Shown here piece by piece: positions 1-6,446 of a stretch of DNA of 12,212 nucleotides. Position 1 is the first letter of the stretch, and the number at the start of each line of letters is the position of its first letter. The DNA is taken from the NCBI GenBank assembly GCA_015490055.1, contig WFYP01000065.1, positions 1 to 12,212 on the forward strand, read 5' to 3'. The notes under the pieces are model-generated. The model saw nothing but the letters and a program-made list of their open reading frames with translations, was not told the origin of the DNA and did no database searches. The position numbers and the translations under genes were made by a program. This stretch comes from Nitratifractor sp. Its GTDB lineage: Bacteria; Campylobacterota; Campylobacteria; Campylobacterales; Sulfurovaceae.

Positions 1-1
1 G

Positions 2-334
2 CCTAATGGTGGTGCTAAAATGCCATATATGCTTCGTTTAACAAATGGGGGTATCGCTATTCATCAAGGGTATCTACCTGGATATCCTGCATCTCATGGA
101 TGTATTAGAGTGTCTAAATCTACTGCAAAAAAATTATGGTACTGGACAAGCAGGGGAGTACCTGTTAAAATTTATGGAGATGCAAGTAATTTTAAATATA
201 AAAAGCATTCTAAAAAATATAAGAAATTGGCACATAAATTTAGAAAAAGAAAATATCTTTCTTATAAAAATAAGAGAAAAAATAAGAAACTTTATGCAAG
301 TAAAGATGGTTATGAAGTTATAGATAGTTGGTAA
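2..334 (+). CDS. L,D-transpeptidase (YkuD domain), C-terminal part, 5' end outside window
   Basis: The reading frame is open from base 2 and stops at 332-334, so the gene starts before the window; the internal ATG at 20 is not its start. The visible part carries the YkuD active-site signature: a conserved His in IAIHQGY and, about a dozen residues later, SHGCIRV with the catalytic Cys. This family forms meso-DAP to meso-DAP cross-links in peptidoglycan, or attaches proteins to it, in the periplasm. After the catalytic domain the protein ends in a strongly basic tail of about 45 residues with many Lys, Arg and Tyr, which is not part of the YkuD fold and could bind cell wall or nucleic acid polymers. 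The N-terminal signal and any substrate domain cannot be seen. It converges on folB with a 30-bp gap and no clear terminator. Confidence 0.88.
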   Translation, partial: PNGGAKMPYMLRLTNGGIAIHQGYLPGYPASHGCIRVSKSTAKKLWYWTSRGVPVKIYGDASNFKYKKHSKKYKKLAHKFRKRKYLSYKNKRKNKKLYASKDGYEVIDSW

Positions 335-364
335 TTTACTGTTTAGTTGTTAGTGTTCTTTGAA

Positions 365-691
365 TTAAAATTTCCAATTATTGCTAAGTGAAACTATACA
401 GTTATCTAAAATGTCTGGTTTACTTATTTTAATATATAGTTTCTCTATATTATCGAACTCTTTTATTATAGCTTCTTTAACACCAATTAATGCATCTTCT
501 AATAACTCAAATTTCTTTGTTTTAATAGTCTCTTTTGCAATATTAGCTACATCAGCATAGTTTATAAAATTATCTTTTGTGTAGTTATATTCTATTGTAA
601 TATTAACTATTACTCTCTGTTGCTCTACTCTTTCGAAATTTAAAACTCCAATAATACAAGTAAATGTAAAATCTTCTATTTCAATTTTCAA
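365..691 (-). CDS. folB: Dihydroneopterin aldolase
   Basis: The 108-residue product matches FolB along its whole length. FolB cleaves 7,8-dihydroneopterin to 6-hydroxymethyl-dihydropterin and glycolaldehyde in cytosolic folate synthesis. Visible family marks are GVLNFER with the Glu at residue 20, NYADVA with the conserved Tyr near 45, a Glu near 65 in the ELLEDA helix, and KISKP with the catalytic Lys at 91. The start is TTG (691-689); no ATG lies in frame nearby, and AAGGA sits 8 nt upstream. Its start overlaps the plsY stop as TTGA, so translation is probably coupled to plsY. The length is normal for the family (about 110-120). Confidence 0.9.
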   Translation of the reverse strand: MKIEIEDFTFTCIIGVLNFERVEQQRVIVNITIEYNYTKDNFINYADVANIAKETIKTKKFELLEDALIGVKEAIIKEFDNIEKLYIKISKPDILDNCIVSLSNNWKF

Positions 692-1344
692 ACTACTTTT
701 CCTTCTTCTTTTTTTAATAATCTAACTATATTTGGAATATGTTTATAAAAGATTATAAATGCAATTACATTAAGAGGCATAAAAGTTTCTATACCTGGCA
801 ATCCTTTTGGGTATAAAATATAGCTACTTATTAATATAGAAAATAGGGCAATTAGAGATGACAAAGAAGATACTTTAAGTAATTTAGCAGCTAAAAACCA
901 TACGGCTAAAGCAATTAATGTAGGTATAGGAATTAATACCATTAGTACACCAAAACCAGTTGCAACGCCTTTTCCACCTTCGAAGTTTAAAAATGGAGTG
1001 TAGCAATGTCCAATTACAGCAAATACTGCGATAGACCATAGAGTAAAATCGCTAGCACCCATATATTTAGCTATTAAAATTACAACTGCACCTTTTAGGG
1101 CATCTAAAAGTAGAGTAAGGGCTCCTAACTTTTTTGCTAACTTAGCATCTTTTGCTTTTAAAACTCGTAGTACATTAGTAGCTCCTATATTTCCACTACC
1201 TTCTTCTTTTACATTCACTCCACCGATATATTTAGCAAGTATATAGCCAAAAGGAATACCCCCAACTAAATAAGCGATTATATAAAATGAGCCGTTAAAA
1301 CTGGTAATGAAATTTAGTATGCCTTGTAATATTGATGATAACAT
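688..1344 (-). CDS. plsY: Acyl-phosphate:glycerol-3-phosphate acyltransferase PlsY
   Basis: This 218-residue integral membrane protein has the three PlsY active-site segments: GSGNIGATN (49-57), LDALKG (80-85) and GGKGVAT (123-129), plus His113 in the IGHCYTPFL segment. It transfers an acyl group from acyl-phosphate to glycerol-3-phosphate, the first step of phospholipid synthesis, in the inner membrane. Several hydrophobic helices are visible (about 20-40, 75-95, 103-120, 130-155, 160-178, 188-202), and the C-terminus NIVRLLKKEE is family-typical. The N-terminus is about 20 residues longer than in many homologues, but ATG with GGAG 6 nt upstream supports this start. It is the first gene of a two-gene unit with folB. 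Confidence 0.93.
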   Translation of the reverse strand: MLSSILQGILNFITSFNGSFYIIAYLVGGIPFGYILAKYIGGVNVKEEGSGNIGATNVLRVLKAKDAKLAKKLGALTLLLDALKGAVVILIAKYMGASDFTLWSIAVFAVIGHCYTPFLNFEGGKGVATGFGVLMVLIPIPTLIALAVWFLAAKLLKVSSLSSLIALFSILISSYILYPKGLPGIETFMPLNVIAFIIFYKHIPNIVRLLKKEEGKVV

Positions 1345-1371
1345 TAAGTTCTCCGATTAAAAATTAACGAT

Positions 1372-1377
1372 ATTTTA
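1372..1377 (-). promoter_or_regulatory. Candidate -10 box for plsY-folB
   Basis: Read on the minus strand this is TAAAAT followed by ATCG, about 28 bp upstream of the plsY ATG. It shares an 84-bp divergent spacer with the nadA promoter. No convincing -35 is visible, as is common in this phylum. This is inference from position and composition only. Confidence 0.35.
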
Positions 1378-1398
1378 CTATAAATAAACTTTCTTTGC

Positions 1399-1404
1399 TA
1401 TAAT
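1399..1404 (+). promoter_or_regulatory. Candidate -10 box (TATAAT) for nadA-nadC
   Basis: A consensus TATAAT in the context GCTATAATAATGC lies 25 bp upstream of the nadA ATG. GGAG at 1420-1423 is the ribosome binding site, 5 nt before the start. There is no recognisable -35. Confidence 0.6.
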
Positions 1405-1428
1405 AATGCAAATATAAATGGAGTAACT

Positions 1429-2418
1429 ATGGATTACAAAGCAGAAATTTTACGATTAAAAGAGAAACTACCAGTAACAATAGTTGGGCATTTCTACCAA
1501 AGAGATGAAGTTTTTGAATTATCTGATATTACAGGCGATAGTTTAGAGCTTGCAAGAAAATGTCAGTTGGATGAAAACCCTTGGGTAGTATTTTGTGGTG
1601 TTGGATTTATGGGGCAGAGTGTTAAGGTTATTGCACCCGAAAAACGCGTACTAATGCCAAAAGTTGCTTGTTGTGCAATGGCTAGAATGATAGATGCTAG
1701 TTACTTTGATGATAGCGTAAACTATATGGTTGAGTGTGGTGTTGCTAAAGAGGATATTTTGCCAATCACTTATATAAATTCAGATGCAGCCGTAAAAGCA
1801 AAAGTTGGTGAAATGGGTGGAATGGTATGTACCAGCTCTAATGCTTATAAAATTATCGAAAAAGGTTTAGAGAGTGGTAAAAAAATTCTATTTGTGCCAG
1901 ACAGATGCCTTGGGCAAAACTTTGCAAATGAGATGGGGCTAAAAAGTTGCGTAATAGGCGAGGGTGAATGCGACCCTAAAGAGGCAGATATTATCTGCTT
2001 TAATGGTTTTTGCTCGGTTCACCAGCTATTTACGGTAGATGATATTAAATTTTTCCGTCAAAAGTATCCAGATATTTTAATAGCAGTACACCCAGAATGT
2101 GACCCAGCAGTTGTGCAAGAAGCTGACTTTGCAGGTTCTACTTCGCAGTTAATTAAATATATTAAAGAGTTACCAGCCGAGCAAAAAGTAGCTGTGGGAA
2201 CAGAGTATAACTTGGTAAACAGATTAAGAGAGAAAAATACATATGTTCTATCTGCTACTAAGCCAGAGTGCCCTACAATGAATGAAACAACGCTAGAAGA
2301 TTTGTATAGAGTCTTAAAATCTATTGAAGATGAACAACCAATTAACGAAATCTTTGTAGAGCCAACAGTTGCTAAGTATGCAAAGCTAGCACTCGATAGA
2401 ATGTTGGAGGTTAAGTAG
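1429..2418 (+). CDS. nadA: Quinolinate synthase
   Basis: NadA (329 aa) condenses iminoaspartate with dihydroxyacetone phosphate to quinolinate, using an oxygen-sensitive [4Fe-4S] cluster. The family pattern is clear: GHFYQRDEV near the N-terminus, CCAM at 81-84, FNGFCSVH with Cys195, HPEC at 221-224, and ECPTMNETTLEDL with Cys281. By position, Cys81 or Cys82, Cys195 and Cys281 are the expected cluster ligands; this assignment is inferred from family spacing. The length is that of the ~300-residue NadA class plus a short tail. The stop TAG overlaps the nadC start by one base, so the two are co-translated. The partner nadB (aspartate oxidase or dehydrogenase) is not in the window. Confidence 0.95.
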   Translation: MDYKAEILRLKEKLPVTIVGHFYQRDEVFELSDITGDSLELARKCQLDENPWVVFCGVGFMGQSVKVIAPEKRVLMPKVACCAMARMIDASYFDDSVNYMVECGVAKEDILPITYINSDAAVKAKVGEMGGMVCTSSNAYKIIEKGLESGKKILFVPDRCLGQNFANEMGLKSCVIGEGECDPKEADIICFNGFCSVHQLFTVDDIKFFRQKYPDILIAVHPECDPAVVQEADFAGSTSQLIKYIKELPAEQKVAVGTEYNLVNRLREKNTYVLSATKPECPTMNETTLEDLYRVLKSIEDEQPINEIFVEPTVAKYAKLALDRMLEVK

Positions 2419-3245
2419 TGTTGCTTAGCCAAGAAGAGTTTGTAAAGCAAGCATTAAAAGAAGATATTGGTAGAGGCGACCTATTTGTTCGTGTAACCAA
2501 ACCAAAAGAGGTTAATGGCTACATATTAGCAAAAAGCGATGGTATATTTGCAGGGCAAGAGTATCTGTTAGCAATGCAAAACCTTTTTGATGTAGAGTTT
2601 AGCTTTAATGTAAATGATGGCGAGAGCTTTAAAAAGGGAGAGAAATTAGTGCTTCTTAAAGGCAACTCAAAATCGCTTTTAAGCTTAGAGCGAACAATAT
2701 TGAATATGACGCTTCACGCTAGCTCTATCGCAACACTTACAAACCAATATGTAGAGAAAATCAGTAAATATGGCGTAAAGCTTTTAGATACAAGAAAAAC
2801 TCGCCCACTACTTCGAGAGTTTGAAAAGTATGCAGTTCGATGTGGAGGAGGAATAAACCACCGTATGGGCTTGGATGATTGCCTAATGCTAAAAGATACC
2901 CACCTAAAGACAATAGATAACTTAAAAGAGTTTATGCAAGAGGTGAGAGCAAAAATCCCATTTACCTCTAAAGTAGAGATAGAGTGCGAAGATTTAGAGG
3001 GTGTCAAAAGTGCAATGGATGCAGGTGCAGATATTGTAATGTGCGATAATATGAAACCAGAACAGATAGCTGAGGTAGTGGCATTTAGAGATGCAAATTA
3101 TCCACATATTTTGCTAGAAGCTAGTGGAAATGTAACACTAGAGACAATAGAAGAGATAGCAAAAACAGGTGTAGATGCAATTAGTAGCGGAAGCACCATA
3201 CACCAATCTAGCTGGATAGATTTGTCTATGAAGTTAGAGGGTTAA
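2418..3245 (+). CDS. nadC: Quinolinate (nicotinate-nucleotide) phosphoribosyltransferase, carboxylating
   Basis: NadC (275 aa) converts quinolinate and PRPP to nicotinate mononucleotide, CO2 and pyrophosphate, the step after NadA. Hallmarks are LDTRKTRPLLREFEKYA, CGGGINHRMGLDD and LKDTH in the middle, then EIECEDLE, VMCDNM, LEASGNV and ISSGSTIHQS, the last forming the phosphate-binding end of the barrel. The start is GTG at 2418-2420, sharing its first G with the nadA stop; GGAGG at 2406-2410 within nadA's 3' end gives 7-nt spacing. The overlap implies translational coupling and balanced amounts of two enzymes acting in sequence. No simple hairpin terminator follows; the palindromic element starting at 3281 may serve. 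Confidence 0.95.
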   Translation: MLLSQEEFVKQALKEDIGRGDLFVRVTKPKEVNGYILAKSDGIFAGQEYLLAMQNLFDVEFSFNVNDGESFKKGEKLVLLKGNSKSLLSLERTILNMTLHASSIATLTNQYVEKISKYGVKLLDTRKTRPLLREFEKYAVRCGGGINHRMGLDDCLMLKDTHLKTIDNLKEFMQEVRAKIPFTSKVEIECEDLEGVKSAMDAGADIVMCDNMKPEQIAEVVAFRDANYPHILLEASGNVTLETIEEIAKTGVDAISSGSTIHQSSWIDLSMKLEG

Positions 3246-3280
3246 GTATTGTAATTTTTAAATTAAAGACACCTATTATT

Positions 3281-3567
3281 AGAGGTGCCCTTCAACGCCA
3301 TTAAGTTAAGGATTTTACATCCATTTTCTGGCTTTAAGCTAAAAGCCGAAAGCTTAAAGCTAACCACTTCGTCACTCTCATGGAAGTGGGAGTCCACAAT
3401 TTTAACTGCCTAAAAGTTGAAAAAGTTCTTTTTCGGCAATTTAAACTGTGGATTCCCGTTTCCACTGGAATGACGCAGTAGCTAGCTTTTGGCTTTGTAC
3501 TTTAAGCTTTAAGTATTTTATTGAGTTAAAACTCTTAACTTAATGGCAATGGAGGTACCCTTTAGAG
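3281..3567. repeat. Nested palindromic MITE-like element between nadC and thiG
   Basis: This fills most of the gene-free stretch 3246-3624. Three layers of inverted arms are visible. The outer arms share GCCATTAAGTTAAG (3297-3310) with its exact complement near 3534-3547, and weaker similarity continues outward. Middle arms rich in AGCTTTAAGC lie near 3331-3361 and 3481-3513. The inner arms 3370-3410 and 3435-3475 match at about 30 of 41 positions and surround an A/T-rich loop. The inner arm contains GGATTCCCG and GGAATGACG, resembling interspersed repeats seen in many Proteobacteria. No open reading frame encodes a transposase. I infer a degenerate non-autonomous element or an assembly of repeats; it could also terminate nadC transcription. 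Confidence 0.7.
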
Positions 3568-3588
3568 GTTCTCTTAAGCTTTATTATG

Positions 3589-3594
3589 TACAAT
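3589..3594 (+). promoter_or_regulatory. Candidate -10 box for thiG
   Basis: TACAAT (or the overlapping TATTAT just before it) lies just outside the palindromic element, about 30 bp upstream of the preferred thiG start at 3625. A promoter here makes the upstream in-frame ATG at 3586 unlikely as a start. Confidence 0.4.
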
Positions 3595-3624
3595 AGCCTA
3601 AATATAGAAATTGGAGAGATAAAA

Positions 3625-4401
3625 ATGAGCAATATTTTAAAAATAGGGACTTATGAATTTGATAGTAGATTAATTGTTGGTAGTGGTAAATACCCAGACT
3701 TTAAGACAACTTATGATGCAACTATAGCTAGTGGTGCAGAGATGATTACAGTTGCTGTTCGTAGGGTAAATATTACAAACCCTAATGAAGAGAATTTAAT
3801 GGACTATTTTAAAGATAGCAATGTTAAATTTTTACCAAATTCTGCTGGATGCACAACTGCCGAAGAGGCGATTACTCTATTTAGATTAACAAGAGAAGCA
3901 ACAGGCATAGATTTAATTAAGCTAGAAGTAATTGGCGATACTGCAAAGACTCTTTACCCAGATGTTTTAGAGACAATTAAAGCGTGTGAAGTGTTAGCAA
4001 AAGATGGCTTTACAATTATGGCATACACAAGCGACGACCCAATTATGGCAAAACGCTTAGAAGATGCAGGGGCACACGCAATTATGCCTTTGGCTTCACC
4101 AATAGGTAGTGGATTAGGAATTCAAAACCGTTACAATGTTGTATTTATTAGAGAAGCTGTAAGTGTGCCGGTAGTTGTAGATGCAGGTATAGGAACAGCA
4201 AGCGATGCAGCAATAGCAATGGAGTTAGGTGCAGATGCAGTGCTAACAAATACTGCCATAGCACAAGCTAAAAACCCTATTTTAATGGCAGAAGCTATGA
4301 AAAATGCTGTTATAGCTGGTAGAATGGCTTACGAAGCAGGAAGAATCCCTAAAAAGCCATTTGCAACTGCAAGTAGCCCAATAGATGGTATGATATTTTA
4401 A
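3625..4401 (+). CDS. thiG: Thiazole synthase
   Basis: ThiG (258 aa from this start) forms the thiazole phosphate of thiamine from deoxyxylulose 5-phosphate, dehydroglycine and ThiS-thiocarboxylate; it is a cytosolic TIM barrel. Visible marks are the family N-terminus LKIGTYEFDSRLIVGSGKY, RRVNI near 47-51, LIKLEVIGD with the Schiff-base Lys at 99, and the phosphate-binding segments SPIGSGLG and DAGIGTASDAA, ending in SSPIDGMIF. ATG 3625 has GGAGAG 6 nt upstream and gives the usual length. An in-frame ATG at 3586 would add 13 unrelated residues and overlaps a likely promoter. No thiS, thiF or thiH lies beside it in this window. Confidence 0.94.
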   Translation: MSNILKIGTYEFDSRLIVGSGKYPDFKTTYDATIASGAEMITVAVRRVNITNPNEENLMDYFKDSNVKFLPNSAGCTTAEEAITLFRLTREATGIDLIKLEVIGDTAKTLYPDVLETIKACEVLAKDGFTIMAYTSDDPIMAKRLEDAGAHAIMPLASPIGSGLGIQNRYNVVFIREAVSVPVVVDAGIGTASDAAIAMELGADAVLTNTAIAQAKNPILMAEAMKNAVIAGRMAYEAGRIPKKPFATASSPIDGMIF

Positions 4402-4423
4402 TACCAATTTACTCTAATTGGTA
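4402..4423. terminator. Hairpin between convergent thiG and the NifX-like gene
   Basis: A perfect 8-bp stem TACCAATT/AATTGGTA with a TACTCT loop starts one base after the thiG stop and ends 12 bp before the end of the convergent gene. T-tracts are weak on both sides. It is probably a bidirectional terminator; confidence is moderate because the stem is AT-rich. Confidence 0.55.
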
Positions 4424-4434
4424 GTTCTATAGCC

Positions 4435-4782
4435 TCAGTGATACTGCTCAAAATTTTGAGCATTTATTTCTGGGCATTTACCCTCTTGATACTCTTTAAC
4501 TGCTTCTAAAAGTAGTTTTCTCTCATCGCCACAGTAATAAAGCTTTATACCAAATTTCATAGATCCATTTACTGCACCAGGTCCCGCGTGTGGTGTTAAT
4601 ATTATATCTACATTTTCAGCTTTTAATTGATTAAAAAATGCTGGTCCACTTGGGTCTTGGTTTTCTATAACTTTTATTTCGTTAGTAGAATCATCATAAA
4701 TGCCAAAATATTTAGCTTTGCCTAAAACTTTTGTAATCGCACTATCAAGTTTATTCATTTTTAATGGTGCTGCATATATCAT
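4435..4782 (-). CDS. Dinitrogenase iron-molybdenum cofactor-type domain protein (NifX/NifB C-terminal-like)
   Basis: This 115-residue single-domain protein matches the Di-Nase_FeMo-co fold (RNase H-like). It has an N-terminal strand MIYAAP, KYFGIYD near 24-30, IENQDPSGP near 39-47, NVDIILTPHAGPGA (57-70) and FGIKLYYC (77-84), a typical layout in which the Gly-rich turn follows a buried strand. Members bind or carry metal clusters in nitrogenase maturation, but many stand-alone copies occur in genomes without nitrogenase and have no assigned role. No nif genes are nearby, so the exact job is unknown. ATG 4782 has AGGAG 4-5 nt upstream. Its promoter may lie inside the adjacent MITE-like element. 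Confidence 0.8.
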   Translation of the reverse strand: MIYAAPLKMNKLDSAITKVLGKAKYFGIYDDSTNEIKVIENQDPSGPAFFNQLKAENVDIILTPHAGPGAVNGSMKFGIKLYYCGDERKLLLEAVKEYQEGKCPEINAQNFEQYH

Positions 4783-4801
4783 ATTAGCTCCTATTATATA
4801 T

Positions 4802-4965
4802 TAGACTTCTTGCAAAACTCTATAAATGCATCTATTGTCTATTATACATCATATTTTACTAATTAGGATTTCGACTTAGCTTTGGCTAGGACTTCAATCC
4901 TGATTAGAAAAATCTAATGCACACTAAACAATATCTACAAAATATAGAGTTTTGCAAGAAGTCTA
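4802..4965. mobile_element. 164-bp MITE-like element with perfect 23-bp terminal inverted repeats
   Basis: Positions 4802-4824 and 4943-4965 are exact reverse complements over 23 bp and contain GACTTCTTGCAAAACTC. The pairing stops abruptly on both sides. Each arm begins or ends in TA, consistent with insertion at a TA dinucleotide and its duplication. The TTGCAAAA core recalls the ends of some IS5-group insertion sequences; that family link is a guess. The interior has no transposase frame but holds a hairpin at 4859-4907 (about 12-bp outer stem with one mismatch). It fills about half of the gene-free stretch 4783-5118, between the divergent NifX-like and peroxiredoxin genes. Confidence 0.8.
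4841..4846 (-). promoter_or_regulatory. Candidate extended -10 box inside the MITE for the NifX-like gene
   Basis: On the minus strand the sequence reads TGTATAAT, an extended -10 element, about 59 bp before the gene's ATG. A second TATAAT at 4798-4793 is too close to the ribosome binding site to be used. If correct, the inserted element supplies the promoter of the downstream gene. Inference only. Confidence 0.4.
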
Positions 4966-4991
4966 TTTTATTTTAATGAATTATACATATA

Positions 4992-5028
4992 TTTACTAAA
5001 AATTTCAAGCTTACAAGAATTTAGTAAA
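4992..5028. repeat. 9-bp inverted repeat upstream of the peroxiredoxin gene
   Basis: TTTACTAAA at 4992-5000 is exactly complementary to TTTAGTAAA at 5020-5028, with a 19-nt spacer. It may be a weak hairpin or half-sites for a regulator. Its function is unknown. Confidence 0.4.
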
Positions 5029-5033
5029 ATCTA

Positions 5034-5056
5034 TAAATAATAAAAATTATTATTTA
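5034..5056. promoter_or_regulatory. AT-rich palindrome, candidate PerR/Fur-type operator
   Basis: TAAATAAT (5034-5041) and ATTATTTA (5049-5056) form a perfect 8-bp inverted repeat around a 7-nt A/T spacer, ending 27 bp before the -10 box of the peroxiredoxin gene. Size, composition and position suit a Fur-family (PerR) operator, a known regulator of peroxide genes in this phylum. In such AT-rich DNA a chance palindrome cannot be excluded. Confidence 0.35.
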
Positions 5057-5083
5057 ATTAATTTTATTTTAAGTTTAAAGCTG

Positions 5084-5089
5084 TATAAT
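5084..5089 (+). promoter_or_regulatory. -10 box (TGTATAAT) for the peroxiredoxin gene
   Basis: A consensus TATAAT preceded by TG lies 29 bp upstream of the ATG at 5119, with AAAGGA at 5107-5112 as ribosome binding site. It is the best promoter match in this spacer. Confidence 0.65.
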
Positions 5090-5118
5090 TCTGCCATCCA
5101 AAACGAAAAGGATGCGAA

Positions 5119-5817
5119 ATGGCTTGCGATAGCAAAACAGTTGAAGCACGAGAGACAACTCAAGTAGTTGAAGAAGAAAATATTAAAACAGAGGAGAAAA
5201 AGATGAGTAGTTCAATGGTTTTACAAAAAGTACCAGAGTTTAAAATGGATGCATATGATGCAAAGAGTGGGCACTACACAACAGTAGAAAGTAAAGATTA
5301 TGAGGGTAAATGGTTTGTAGTATGTTTCTACCCAGCAGATTTTACATTTGTATGCCCAACAGAGATTGCAGCTATGAATGCAAAATATGACGAGTTCCAA
5401 GAGTTAGGTGTAGAGATTTTAGCAGTATCTACAGATACTAAATTTTCACATAAAAGATTTGTAGAGACTGAGCCTCTATTAAAAGATTTAAAATTAACTA
5501 TTGGTGCAGACCCTACAGGTAAAGTAAGTAGAGCATTTGGTGTTATGATAGAGGAAGAAGGAATCGCTCTTAGAGGTAGATTCTTAATAGATGCAAATGG
5601 TGTATGTGTAGCACAAGAGGTACAAGCACCATCAGTTGGTAGAAACGTAAATGAGTTCTTAAGACAAGTAAAAGCTTGGAAACATGCAGAAGCTACAGGT
5701 GAAGTATGCCCAGCAAACTGGAGACCAGGTAAAAAAACACTACCAGTAAATACGGATGCAGAAAAAATGACAGGTCGCGTTGGTGACTACATAACAATAG
5801 AAGAGATTCTATCTTAA
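5119..5817 (+). CDS. Typical 2-Cys peroxiredoxin (AhpC/Prx1 type)
   Basis: This cytosolic thiol peroxidase reduces H2O2 and organic hydroperoxides. The active-site loop YPADFTFVCPTE holds the PxxxTxxC pattern (Pro72, Thr76, peroxidatic Cys79). The resolving Cys is Cys197 in GEVCPANWRPG, and GRFLID supplies the conserved strand. The 232-residue product is longer than the usual ~190-200 because of a 28-residue acidic, disordered-looking leader containing an extra Cys3. Two starts both look good: ATG 5119 with AAAGGA 6 nt upstream, and ATG 5203 with GAGGAG 6 nt upstream, which would give a normal 204-residue enzyme. I give the longer form because the promoter precedes it. It has its own promoter and terminator, so it is monocistronic. 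Confidence 0.93.
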   Translation: MACDSKTVEARETTQVVEEENIKTEEKKMSSSMVLQKVPEFKMDAYDAKSGHYTTVESKDYEGKWFVVCFYPADFTFVCPTEIAAMNAKYDEFQELGVEILAVSTDTKFSHKRFVETEPLLKDLKLTIGADPTGKVSRAFGVMIEEEGIALRGRFLIDANGVCVAQEVQAPSVGRNVNEFLRQVKAWKHAEATGEVCPANWRPGKKTLPVNTDAEKMTGRVGDYITIEEILS

Positions 5818-5826
5818 TTTCTATAA

Positions 5827-5852
5827 AAAGTAGTGCATTTTTGCACTACTTT
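5827..5852 (+). terminator. Rho-independent terminator of the peroxiredoxin gene
   Basis: A perfect 11-bp stem (AAAGTAGTGCA / TGCACTACTTT) with a TTTT loop starts 9 bp after the stop codon. A short T-rich stretch follows. It separates this gene from the str operon. Confidence 0.85.
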
Positions 5853-5905
5853 AATTTACTTCTAAATTCTTCTATTTATTTAACATCATTTTAAGAAATT
5901 TTCAG

Positions 5906-5911
5906 TATAAT
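5906..5911 (+). promoter_or_regulatory. -10 box (TATAAT) of the str operon
   Basis: TATAAT in the context AGTATAATATCGCC lies 112 bp before the rpsL start. This leaves a leader of about 100 nt, in which two small hairpins are visible (GTGG/CCAC near 5959-5974 and CTCT/AGAG near 5983-5995). Rpo genes do not precede rpsL here, so this is probably the operon's own promoter. Confidence 0.6.
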
Positions 5912-6022
5912 ATCGCCTATTTCTAGGTTATAGCATAAAATATATATTAACATGTTTTGTGGTGTAACCCACCAGATTCAACTCTCGTAAAGAGAAAAAC
6001 ATAAAATTCGAAAGGAAATAAG

Positions 6023-6397
6023 TTGCCAACTATTAACCAACTTATACGCAAAGAGCGTAAGAAAGTGATTAAAAAATCAAAATCACCAGCATTAGTAAGC
6101 TGTCCTCAAAGAAGAGGTGTATGTACAAGAGTTTATACAACAACTCCTAAAAAACCTAACTCTGCACTTAGAAAAGTAGCAAAAGTTAGATTAACAAGTG
6201 GATTCGAGGTTATCTCGTATATCGGTGGTGAGGGTCACAACCTTCAAGAACACTCTATTGTACTTGTAAGAGGCGGAAGAGTAAAAGACTTACCAGGTGT
6301 TAAGTATCATATCGTTCGTGGTGCATTAGATACAGCTGGTGTTGCAAACAGAACTGTTGCAAGATCTAAGTACGGTACTAAGAGACCTAAAAAGTAA
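6023..6397 (+). CDS. rpsL: 30S ribosomal protein S12
   Basis: This 124-residue S12 is complete. S12 lies at the decoding centre of the small subunit. Conserved blocks TPKKPNSALRK (Lys43 and Lys44) and GRVKDLPGVKYH (Lys88, Asp89, Pro91) are intact; the lysines are at the positions where streptomycin-resistance substitutions occur, so the sequence is of the sensitive type. The Asp is the RimO methylthiolation site in other bacteria. The start codon is TTG (6023-6025) with AAAGGA 6 nt upstream, giving the universal N-terminus (M)PTINQLIRK. It is first in the rpsL-rpsG-fusA order, but 286 bp separate it from rpsG. Confidence 0.97.
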   Translation: MPTINQLIRKERKKVIKKSKSPALVSCPQRRGVCTRVYTTTPKKPNSALRKVAKVRLTSGFEVISYIGGEGHNLQEHSIVLVRGGRVKDLPGVKYHIVRGALDTAGVANRTVARSKYGTKRPKK

Positions 6398-6446
6398 TTT
6401 TTAGTTAATTTTGGTAGTTAGAGGTTTGTGTATTTTGCACTAAAAC

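Noticed and set aside
2058..2450. Minus-strand 130-residue open frame antisense to nadA
   Set aside because: It lies opposite an unmistakable conserved gene and has no recognisable protein features.
3586..3624. Upstream in-frame ATG as the thiG start
   Set aside because: It adds 13 residues unlike ThiG, overlaps a likely promoter, and ATG 3625 has the better ribosome binding site and the usual length.
4793..4798. TATAAT on the minus strand as the promoter of the NifX-like gene
   Set aside because: It overlaps the region just before the ribosome binding site; a transcript from it would lack the site.
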